Part shown: in pieces, positions 5,290 to 11,593 of the stretch
How the letters are laid out: every line of letters starts with the position of its first letter
Position numbering within the stretch: position 1 is the stretch's first letter
Program-made: the position numbers and the translations under genes
Notes under the pieces: model-generated
Told to the model about the DNA's origin: nothing
Databases searched by the model: none
The model's input: the letters and a program-made list of their open reading frames with translations, nothing else
From: Alphaproteobacteria bacterium
Lineage (GTDB): Bacteria > Pseudomonadota > Alphaproteobacteria > Caulobacterales > Maricaulaceae
NCBI GenBank assembly: GCA_030428405.1
Contig: JAUIEH010000037.1
Span: 1-11,982, forward strand
Reading direction: 5' to 3'
DNA length: 11,982 nucleotides

Positions 5290-7980
5290 ATGGGCCAGGC
5301 AGGCGCGCAAACCGTGACGAAATGGGTTTATGCATTCGGCGGCGGAAGCGCCGACGGTGACGCAGGCATGCGCGATCTGCTCGGCGGCAAGGGCGCCAAT
5401 CTCGCGGAAATGAGTGCGCTCGGCCTGCCGGTGCCGCCGGGCTTCACGCTCTCAACCGAAGTCTGCACGGCCTATTACGACAATGACCGCGCTTATCCCG
5501 ACGGGCTCGACCAGCAGGTCGCCGACGCGCTGAAAGAGCTTGAAGCCAAGAGCGACAAGAAATTCGGCGATCCCGCCAATCCGCTGCTCGTCTCCGTGCG
5601 CTCGGGCGCGCGCGCCTCCATGCCGGGCATGATGGACACCGTCCTCAATCTCGGCCTCAACGATGAAACCGCCGAAGGGCTGGCGAATTTGTCCGGTGAC
5701 CGCCGCTTCGCGCTCGACAGCTATCGCCGCTTCATCCAGATGTTTTCCGACGTCGTCCTCGGCGTGAAGCATGAGCACCTCGAAGCGCTCATGGAGGATT
5801 ACAAGGAAGAAAACGACCTCGTCGCGGACACTGATTTGTCAGCTGATGACTGGGCCGAAATCATTAATCTGTACAAGGCTGAAGTGCGCAAGCGCCTGGG
5901 CCGCGATTTTCCGACCGACCCGAATGAGCAGCTCTGGGCCGCGATTTCCGCCGTGTTCAAATCGTGGATGAATGACCGCGCGATCACCTACCGTAATCTG
6001 CACGATATTCCGGCCGAATGGGGCACGGCGGTCAATGTTCAGGCCATGGTGTTCGGCAATATGGGCGAGGACAGCGCCACCGGCGTTGCGTTCACGCGCA
6101 ATCCGTCCACGGGCGAACGCAAGCTCTATGGCGAGTTCCTGATCAACGCTCAGGGCGAAGACGTCGTCGCCGGCATCCGCACGCCGCAATCCCTCACCAA
6201 GGAAGCGCGCGAAGAGCGCAAGGACAATTCGCCCTCGCTCGAAGAGGCGATGCCGGAAACGTATAAAGAATTGCTCGCGGTGTTCGACCAGCTCGAACGC
6301 CATTATCGCGACATGCAGGACATCGAGTTCACGGTCGAAAAGAGCCGGCTCTGGATGCTGCAGACCCGTAACGGCAAGCGCACGGCCAAGGCGGCGTTCA
6401 AGATCGCCGTCGATATGGCGCGCGAAGAGCTCATCTCTCAGGATGAAGCCGTGTTGCGCGTCGATCCCGGCCAGCTCGACCAGCTCCTGCACCCGACGCT
6501 CGATCCCGATGGTCCGCGCGATCTTCTCTCCAAGGGGCTGCCGGCCTCTCCGGGCGCGGCTGTGGGCGAGGTGGTGTTTTCATCCGAAGACGCACAAAAA
6601 ATCTCGCGCGAGGGCCGTCCCGTCATTCTCGTGCGTCCCGTGACGACGCCGGAAGACATTCACGGCATGCATGTCTCCCAGGCGATCGTGACGAGCCAGG
6701 GCGGCATGACCAGTCACGCCGCCGTGGTTGCGCGCGGCATGGGCACGCCATGCGTATGCGGCGCAGGCGACATCCGCATCGACGTCAAAGCCGGCGTGTT
6801 CAAGGCCGCCGGGCGCGAAGTGAAGGCAGGCGAAATCATCACCGTCGACGGCGCCACGGGCGAAGTGTTCCTGGGCGAAGTCGCGATGATCGAGCCGGAA
6901 CTCACCGGCGATTTCGCAATTCTGATGGCGTGGGCGGACGAGGCGCGCCGGCTTGGCGTGCGGGCGAATGCGGAAACGCCCTCGGATGTGCGCACGGCGA
7001 AAAGCTTCGGCGCGGAGGGCATCGGCCTTTGCCGCACCGAGCACATGTTCTTCGACGCCGAGCGCATCTCGAAAATGCGCGAAATGATCCTGTCCAAGGA
7101 TGAGGCCGGGCGCAGGGCGGCGCTCGACAAGCTCCTGCCGTTCCAGCGCGCTGATTTCGAAGAGATTTTTACGATCATGGAGGATCGGCCCTGCACGATC
7201 CGTCTGCTTGATCCGCCGCTGCACGAGTTCCTGCCGCATACCGAGGAAGACGTCGCGGAAGTGGCCGAGGCGACCGGGCTGCCGCGCGACGCGCTGATGC
7301 AGCGCGCTTCGGAATTACACGAAGAAAATCCGATGCTTGGCCATCGCGGCTGCCGGCTGGCCATCACCTATCCTGAGATCTACGAGATGCAGGCGCGCGC
7401 GATTTTCGAGGCGCAGGCCGCGGTTCAAAAGGCCACCGGCGTCATGCCGTTGGTGGAAATCATGATCCCGCTTGTCGGCTTTGCGTCTGAACTGGCGCTA
7501 TTGCGGTCTAAAATCGACGCCGTCGCCGCTGCGCTCTCAAAGGAAACCGGATTTTCCCCAGAATATCTGGTCGGGACCATGATCGAGCTGCCGCGGGCGG
7601 CGGTTCGGGCTGACGAAATTGCAACGCACGCCGACTTTTTCAGCTTCGGAACGAACGACCTGACACAGACCACTTTGGGCCTCAGCCGGGACGATTCCGC
7701 ACGCTTCATGAGCGCTTATGTCGATGGCGGTTTGATCGAGCGCGACCCGTTCCAAACCCTTGATAAATCAGGGGTAGGCGACCTTATCCGACTGGCCGCG
7801 GCGCGTGGCCGTACGGTGAAATCCGGCCTCAAGCTCGGCATTTGCGGCGAGCATGGCGGCGACCCATCTTCGGTTGACTTCTGTGACGAAGTGGGTCTGG
7901 ACTACGTATCTTGCTCTCCCTATAGACTCCCAATCGCTCGCCTTTCGGCGGCGCAAGCAAGCTTGCGCGCTCGAAAATAG
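5290..7980 (+). CDS. ppdK: Pyruvate, phosphate dikinase
   Basis: PpdK interconverts pyruvate, ATP and phosphate with phosphoenolpyruvate, AMP and pyrophosphate, a reversible cytoplasmic step linking glycolysis and gluconeogenesis. The 896-residue length fits the family (about 870-900). The order is an N-terminal ATP-grasp region (about 1-390; LLGGKGANLAEMSALGLPVP near the start and SVRSGARASMPGMMDTVLNL after it), a swivelling phosphohistidine domain, and a C-terminal PEP/pyruvate TIM barrel (about 540-890). The phosphorylated histidine is His476 in GGMTSHAAVVARGMG, with Thr474 as the site that the PpsR-type regulatory kinase/phosphorylase would modify. The catalytic cysteine of the barrel is Cys852 in LGICGEHGGDPSS. 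Both residues are offset by 21 from Clostridium symbiosum His455/Cys831, which supports an intact enzyme. The family core WVYAFGGGSA begins at residue 12; an in-frame GTG at 5314 is an alternative start, but the ribosome site favours 5290. The gene starts six bases after the glyS stop. Confidence 0.98.
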   Translation: MGQAGAQTVTKWVYAFGGGSADGDAGMRDLLGGKGANLAEMSALGLPVPPGFTLSTEVCTAYYDNDRAYPDGLDQQVADALKELEAKSDKKFGDPANPLLVSVRSGARASMPGMMDTVLNLGLNDETAEGLANLSGDRRFALDSYRRFIQMFSDVVLGVKHEHLEALMEDYKEENDLVADTDLSADDWAEIINLYKAEVRKRLGRDFPTDPNEQLWAAISAVFKSWMNDRAITYRNLHDIPAEWGTAVNVQAMVFGNMGEDSATGVAFTRNPSTGERKLYGEFLINAQGEDVVAGIRTPQSLTKEAREERKDNSPSLEEAMPETYKELLAVFDQLERHYRDMQDIEFTVEKSRLWMLQTRNGKRTAKAAFKIAVDMAREELISQDEAVLRVDPGQLDQLLHPTLDPDGPRDLLSKGLPASPGAAVGEVVFSSEDAQKISREGRPVILVRPVTTPEDIHGMHVSQAIVTSQGGMTSHAAVVARGMGTPCVCGAGDIRIDVKAGVFKAAGREVKAGEIITVDGATGEVFLGEVAMIEPELTGDFAILMAWADEARRLGVRANAETPSDVRTAKSFGAEGIGLCRTEHMFFDAERISKMREMILSKDEAGRRAALDKLLPFQRADFEEIFTIMEDRPCTIRLLDPPLHEFLPHTEEDVAEVAEATGLPRDALMQRASELHEENPMLGHRGCRLAITYPEIYEMQARAIFEAQAAVQKATGVMPLVEIMIPLVGFASELALLRSKIDAVAAALSKETGFSPEYLVGTMIELPRAAVRADEIATHADFFSFGTNDLTQTTLGLSRDDSARFMSAYVDGGLIERDPFQTLDKSGVGDLIRLAAARGRTVKSGLKLGICGEHGGDPSSVDFCDEVGLDYVSCSPYRLPIARLSAAQASLRARK

Positions 7981-8010
7981 GCGATCGGCGCGCTGCTTGC
8001 AGCGGATGGG

Positions 8011-8030
8011 CGGTCCCAGGAACGGGATCG
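8011..8030 (+). other. Potential stem-loop 1 in the leader
   Basis: CGGTCCC (8011-8017) pairs with GGGATCG (8024-8030) around the six-base loop AGGAAC, giving seven pairs including one G-T wobble. It ends one base before stem-loop 2. Confidence 0.35.
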
Positions 8031-8031
8031 A

Positions 8032-8064
8032 GCGGTCAGCCCTCGAGGGAAGGCGATTGACCGC
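8032..8064 (+). other. Potential stem-loop 2 in the leader
   Basis: GCGGTCA (8032-8038) and TGACCGC (8058-8064) are perfect seven-base inverted repeats. The 19-base loop contains the ten-base palindrome CCCTCGAGGG (8040-8049), which could itself pair or bind a dimeric protein. It could alternatively be an operator. Confidence 0.4.
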
Positions 8065-8065
8065 A

Positions 8066-8081
8066 GGGGTGTAGCGGCCCC
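8066..8081 (+). other. Potential stem-loop 3 in the leader
   Basis: GGGG (8066-8069) can pair with CCCC (8078-8081) around an eight-base loop. It is short and the weakest of the three. It ends eight bases before the Shine-Dalgarno of the mini-ORF. Confidence 0.25.
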
Positions 8082-8098
8082 GCCTGACAGGAGAAACC

Positions 8099-8125
8099 AT
8101 GAGCGCGCACTTCGGCGTCAGCTGA
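8099..8125 (+). CDS. Possible eight-codon leader peptide ORF
   Basis: ATG at 8099 opens a frame of eight codons (MSAHFGVS) ending at TGA 8123-8125. It is preceded by CAGGAG at 8088-8093, five bases upstream, a better ribosome site than those of most genes in this window. The hydrolase start candidates at 8142 and 8148 follow within 25 bases and are in another frame, so translation of the mini-ORF could couple to or interfere with hydrolase translation. The peptide has no repeated codon that would suggest classical amino-acid attenuation. It is too short for codon statistics, so this call rests on the ribosome site and position. Confidence 0.35.
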   Translation: MSAHFGVS

Positions 8126-8147
8126 GAGTCGCGCCGGGAGAATGGTG

Positions 8148-9053
8148 ATGAATTGGGCGTCGCGCCGCGTTTTCGGCGCGTGTGGCTCTGCGTCATTTCT
8201 GTGGGCGGTTAACGCGCTCTTCAGCGAATCACGTCAAGTATGGGCAACGCTTTTAACCGCGTTGGCTGTATTGAGGCCCTCACGCATGCTTGAAAGACTT
8301 GCCGATGGCGAGACCCGGCGACTGGCTGCGCGCGCTGCGTGCAGCTTTGGCGCGGTCGCCGTTGTCGCTGTCGCCGCGCCCATCGTTCAGGCCCGCGCCG
8401 AACAGCAAACCGAAAGCCATGAGTGGCGTCTGACCGCTCGCGCATTTCTGGAATCATATGACGATTCGGAAGGCGTTTCCGGAGATTCTCGCTACGCCTC
8501 GCTCGCTTCGCGGCGTGCAGGGGAGCGTGGCGCCGATCGTGACGCCTGGTCTCCGTTCCAGACTTTCACGCCGGTGCACTTTCAGATCGCGAGCCGTCAG
8601 AGCCGCGAAATCGATTGTCTGGCGACGGCGATTTTCTACGAATCCCGCAACGAAAGCATGATGGGCCAGCTCGCGGTGGCCGAAGTCATCCTTAACCGCG
8701 TGCGCCATCGGCTTTACCCGAACAATGTCTGCGACGTCGTTTATGAGGGCACGGACCGTTCGACGGGCCTCTCCATTTACGGCACGCGGGCGAGCTGCCA
8801 GTTCAGCTTCACCTGCGACGGCTCGGAAGTGCGCCGTCCGCGTTCGGGCTCGTCCTGGGAAACTGCGCAGCGCATTGCGGCGCACGCTTTTCTGGGCCTG
8901 TCGGGTCCTGTGACGGACGATGCGACGCACTACCACGCCAATTATGTGTCGCCGTTCTGGGCGCCGCGTCTTGTCCATACGCGGACCATCGGCACGCATA
9001 TTTTCTATCGCTTCCCGACAAGCGAAGAAGCGCGCGGTCGCCGCGGCGCCTAA
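8148..9053 (+). CDS. SleB-type cell-wall hydrolase (Hydrolase_2 family)
   Basis: The C-terminal 145 residues are a SleB-like domain, a lysozyme-like fold that cuts peptidoglycan. It shows IDCLATAIFYESRNESMMGQ (the Glu in YESRN is the predicted catalytic acid), LAVAEVILNRVRHRLYP, NNVCDVVYEG, ASCQFSFTCDG and, near the end, ATHYHANYVSPFWA and IGTHIFYRF, all family hallmarks. Paired cysteines (CDVV, SCQF, FTCD) suggest an exported protein. ATG 8148 has GGGAG seven bases upstream and gives 301 residues; ATG 8142 lies too close to that site. A second credible start is ATG 8286 (255 residues), with GAGG at 8273-8276 and a cleaner signal peptide (basic RRLAARAA, then a Val/Ala core ending QARA). Codons just before 8286 lose the usual G/C third-position bias, which favours the shorter form. 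The domain call is firm, the start is not. Confidence 0.9.
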   Translation: MNWASRRVFGACGSASFLWAVNALFSESRQVWATLLTALAVLRPSRMLERLADGETRRLAARAACSFGAVAVVAVAAPIVQARAEQQTESHEWRLTARAFLESYDDSEGVSGDSRYASLASRRAGERGADRDAWSPFQTFTPVHFQIASRQSREIDCLATAIFYESRNESMMGQLAVAEVILNRVRHRLYPNNVCDVVYEGTDRSTGLSIYGTRASCQFSFTCDGSEVRRPRSGSSWETAQRIAAHAFLGLSGPVTDDATHYHANYVSPFWAPRLVHTRTIGTHIFYRFPTSEEARGRRGA

Positions 9054-9061
9054 GCCGCGGC
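9040..9061. terminator. Hairpin at the convergent ends of the hydrolase and nadC genes
   Basis: GCCGCGGC at 9040-9047 and again at 9054-9061 form a perfect eight-pair stem around the six-base loop GCCTAA, which contains the hydrolase stop codon. Each arm is itself palindromic. It sits at the junction of two convergent genes, where a bidirectional terminator is expected. No T-run follows on either strand, so factor-independent termination is uncertain. Confidence 0.4.
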
Positions 9062-9100
9062 CCCACGCCGTCTACCGATATTCTTGAGCCTGCGCGTCGC

Positions 9101-9973
9101 TTAGTCGATCGCGTCCAGACCGACATCCAATGCGGGTGCGGAATGGGTCAATGCGCCCACGGATATGACGTCCACGCCAGTTTCAGCGATGGCGCGAACC
9201 GTATCGAGCGAGACCCCGCCTGAAGCCTCGACCGTGCAGCGGCCGCCCACAAGTCGCACGGCTTTGCCCATGTCATCGAGAGAAAAATTGTCGAGCAGGA
9301 CCACGTCCGGGCTGTAGCGCAGCGCGACGGCGAGCTGGTCGAGACTGTCGACTTCGACGCTGACATGGACCATGTGGCCGGCGCGTGCGCGCACCGCCAT
9401 CAGCGCGGCGTCGACGCCGCCGGCGGCTGCGATGTGGTTGTCCTTGATCAAGATGGCGTCGCCCAGACCGAAGCGGTGGGGCACGCCGCCGCCTGCGCGA
9501 ATGGCGTGACGCTCGAGCGCGCGCAGGCCAGGCGTGGTCTTCCGCGTGCCGGTGATGCGCGCCATCGTCGCGTCGACCGCCTCGACATATGAGCGCGTTA
9601 GCGTGGCGACGCCGCAAAGCCGGCCGATGAAATTCAGCGCGGATCGTTCCGCAGCCAGAACGGCGATGGCGGGGCCGTCCACGACGGCGATGGTGTCGAG
9701 CGCGGCGACGTCGCAGCCATCAGGCGCTTCGACCTCAAAAATGATGTCTTCGTCCGCGAGCGCGAAGACGGCGCGCGCGACGTCGACGCCTGCGACGCGT
9801 CCGGGCTTGCGCGTCCGGATCGCAGCGCGCAGGCGCGTCTCTGGCGAGATGGCGGCCTCAGATGTTGCATCGCCGAGTTCGCCCAAGTCTTCTTCAAGCG
9901 CGCGGCGCGCCGCGGCCTCGATGATGTGGGCGTTGAGCGTAGGCAGTTCGACGGCGGGGATGCGCGCGCTCAT
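9101..9973 (-). CDS. nadC: Nicotinate-nucleotide diphosphorylase (carboxylating), quinolinate phosphoribosyltransferase
   Basis: NadC converts quinolinate and PRPP to nicotinate mononucleotide, CO2 and pyrophosphate, the step feeding de novo made quinolinate into NAD. The product has 290 residues, the usual size. An N-terminal open-faced sandwich domain (DLGELGDATSEA, ER-SALNFIGRLCGVATLT at about 109-126) precedes the barrel. The basic pocket for quinolinate is present: Arg144-Lys145 in TGTRKTTPG, His166-Arg167 in VPHRFG, Lys177 in IKDNHI; the acidic residues Glu207 (VEVD) and Asp228 (LLDNFS) should bind PRPP/metal. The C-terminus has VEASGGVSLDTV and SVGALTHSAPALD. The frame can be extended to a TTG at 10000, but ATG 9973 fits the family start better; its Shine-Dalgarno is weak. 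It lies 37 bases after the nadB stop on the same strand, so the two are probably an operon. Confidence 0.97.
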   Translation of the reverse strand: MSARIPAVELPTLNAHIIEAAARRALEEDLGELGDATSEAAISPETRLRAAIRTRKPGRVAGVDVARAVFALADEDIIFEVEAPDGCDVAALDTIAVVDGPAIAVLAAERSALNFIGRLCGVATLTRSYVEAVDATMARITGTRKTTPGLRALERHAIRAGGGVPHRFGLGDAILIKDNHIAAAGGVDAALMAVRARAGHMVHVSVEVDSLDQLAVALRYSPDVVLLDNFSLDDMGKAVRLVGGRCTVEASGGVSLDTVRAIAETGVDVISVGALTHSAPALDVGLDAID

Positions 9974-10010
9974 ATCGGTCTCGTGTGTTTGCAGCTGCAA
10001 AGGACGGGGC

Positions 10011-11579
10011 TCAGATAGCCCGTGTCGGCGTTACGGCGGAAGGCGGGAAATGGGGCGCAGGCGCTGCGACGATGTCGCCGTCGCGGTCCAGACGCAGAAA
10101 CGAGTGCTGCGCGGGCTCGGACTTGGCCGGGAAGTCGGAGCGCGCATGTGCGCCGCGGCTTTCCTCGCGCAGGAGAGCGCCCGTCGCGATGAAGCGGGCA
10201 GACAGGGCCGCGTTGAAAGGGCCATAGGCCTTCGCCAGCCGCTCCAGCTCTTCGATCAACGTGGTCAGCCCGGCCGCGTCTCGCGCCACACCCGCATGAC
10301 GCGCCATTGCGGCGCGCAGCGAGACAAGCGCTTCTGCTTGCGGGCGCTGCGGCGCTTCGGGGACGCCGGCAGGCGCATATGCCGGTGGGTCCAGTTCGCG
10401 CAAACGCTCGGCCGCGCGGGCGGGCGTGACCAGCGCTTCCAGGAGGGAGTTCGACGCCAGCCGGTTTGCGCCATGCGCGCCTGTGCTTGCGCATTCGCCG
10501 AACGCCCATAGTCCGGGCACAGACGTGCGACCATCCTTGTCCGTTGCGACGCCGCCCATGTGATAATGCGCCGCCGGCGCTACGGGGATGGGGGCGCTGC
10601 GCGGATCGAGTCCGGCCTTCACGCATGTTGCGTATACGGTTGGAAAGGCTTGCGGGAACGCATCTCCAACGGCGGCGCGCGCATCGAGAAACGCGCCGCG
10701 TTCGGACTGGCTGGCGACATGGACGGCGCGCGCCACGAGGTCACGCGGCGCAAGGTCATCGGGCAGAAGCCGTTCGCCGTGGCGGTCGATGAGAACCGCG
10801 CCGGCGCCGCGCAGCGCTTCGGTTGCGAGCGGAGCGGGGTCGACGCCGACATCGATGGCGGTCGGATGAAACTGGACGAATTCAGGATCGGCGACGGTCG
10901 CGCCGATGCGCGCCCCCATGGCCACGGCGTCGCCGCGCGCGCCGGTTGGATTTGTCGTGACCGCGAATAATCCGCCGACGCCGCCGAGCGCCATGGCGGT
11001 TTCGTTCGCTTCAAGCGCAAGCGCTCGGCCCGATCTGTCGGCGCACAAGACGCCGCCGGCGCGGCCGTCCTCGCGCTGGATCAGGCTGACGGCGCGCCAC
11101 CCAAACATGAACTCGATCGAACCTTGCGCGCGCGCAGCTTCAGACACGGTCGCGATAATGGCGGCGCCGGCCTGATCGCCGCCGACCCGGGCGACGCGCG
11201 CGCGCGAATGGGCGGCCTCTAGATTGAGGATGAATTCGCCTTCGGCGTCGCGGTCGAAGGGGGCGCCTAGCTCGGCGAGATAGCGCACGAGGGCTGGTCC
11301 GTCTTCGCACAAGGCGCGCGCTGCAGCGGCGTCGACGAGGCCGTCGCCCGCCGCGATCGTGTCGGCGAGATGTTCATCTGGCGTATCATCTTTGGAGAGA
11401 GCGGCGGCCACGCCGCCTTGCGCCCAGGCGCTGGATGCGGCCTCGCCGGGCGGGCTTGATGCGAGCACCAAGCTGGGGCGGGGCGCAAGACGCAGCGCCA
11501 GGAACAGCCCGGCCAGTCCGGCGCCGAGAATGAGCACGGTTTCGGCAGGGAGTTTTAGACGGTCAATATCTGCGTTCAC
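10011..11579 (-). CDS. nadB: L-aspartate oxidase
   Basis: NadB is the FAD enzyme that oxidises L-aspartate to iminoaspartate, the first step of bacterial de novo NAD synthesis; iminoaspartate is passed to quinolinate synthase NadA. The product has 522 residues, near the family norm. The Rossmann FAD motif LGAGLAGLFLALRLAP lies at the N-terminus, then SSAWAQGGVAAAL (flavin contact). Substrate-site segments are FVQFHPTAI, LAPRDLVARAVH, APAAHYHMGGV and GANRLASNSLLEAL, as in the succinate dehydrogenase/fumarate reductase flavoprotein superfamily. The C-terminal helical domain keeps LLREESRGAHARSDFP. The same family architecture occurs in SdhA, but the length and these segments favour NadB, and nadC is next door. 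No ATG exists near the N-terminus: the start is GTG 11579 or TTG 11585, neither with a good Shine-Dalgarno, so translational coupling to the upstream gene is likely. Confidence 0.97.
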   Translation of the reverse strand: MNADIDRLKLPAETVLILGAGLAGLFLALRLAPRPSLVLASSPPGEAASSAWAQGGVAAALSKDDTPDEHLADTIAAGDGLVDAAAARALCEDGPALVRYLAELGAPFDRDAEGEFILNLEAAHSRARVARVGGDQAGAAIIATVSEAARAQGSIEFMFGWRAVSLIQREDGRAGGVLCADRSGRALALEANETAMALGGVGGLFAVTTNPTGARGDAVAMGARIGATVADPEFVQFHPTAIDVGVDPAPLATEALRGAGAVLIDRHGERLLPDDLAPRDLVARAVHVASQSERGAFLDARAAVGDAFPQAFPTVYATCVKAGLDPRSAPIPVAPAAHYHMGGVATDKDGRTSVPGLWAFGECASTGAHGANRLASNSLLEALVTPARAAERLRELDPPAYAPAGVPEAPQRPQAEALVSLRAAMARHAGVARDAAGLTTLIEELERLAKAYGPFNAALSARFIATGALLREESRGAHARSDFPAKSEPAQHSFLRLDRDGDIVAAPAPHFPPSAVTPTRAI

Positions 11580-11593
11580 GGACAAAGTCTGCG

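Larger units (their letters stand above)
7981..8141 (+). promoter_or_regulatory. Structured intergenic leader between ppdK and the cell-wall hydrolase
   Basis: This 161-base gap holds three potential stem-loops laid end to end, each listed separately, followed by a strong Shine-Dalgarno sequence and an eight-codon ORF, then a second Shine-Dalgarno (GGGAG at 8136-8140) for the hydrolase. None of the stems is followed by a run of T, so none is a convincing intrinsic terminator for ppdK. I could not match it to a riboswitch consensus I know (TPP, glycine, cobalamin, SAM, fluoride and guanidine types were considered by eye). It may be a regulatory 5' leader or simply GC-rich spacer. Confidence 0.4.

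Noticed and set aside
4051..5310. A 419-codon open frame on the - strand opposite glyS
   Set aside because: glyS is an unmistakable full-length gene on the + strand; the antisense frame encodes an arginine/valine-rich sequence without recognisable motifs, as is common in the complementary frame of GC-rich genes.
8066..8081. An intrinsic terminator for ppdK
   Set aside because: The stem has only four pairs and no T-run follows it.
7981..8141. An SRP RNA, guanidine, glycine, fluoride or TPP riboswitch in the gap before the hydrolase
   Set aside because: Short resemblances were checked by eye, but the conserved core sequences of these RNAs are missing.
9534..10511. A 325-codon + strand frame opposite nadC and nadB
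   Set aside because: Both nadC and nadB are certain on the other strand; the product is Ser/Ala/Arg-rich with no conserved segment.
11195..11206. A (CG)6 alternating tract inside nadB, a possible Z-DNA former
   Set aside because: It encodes alternating Arg/Ala/Val codons in a normal position of NadB and is expected now and then in DNA this GC-rich.
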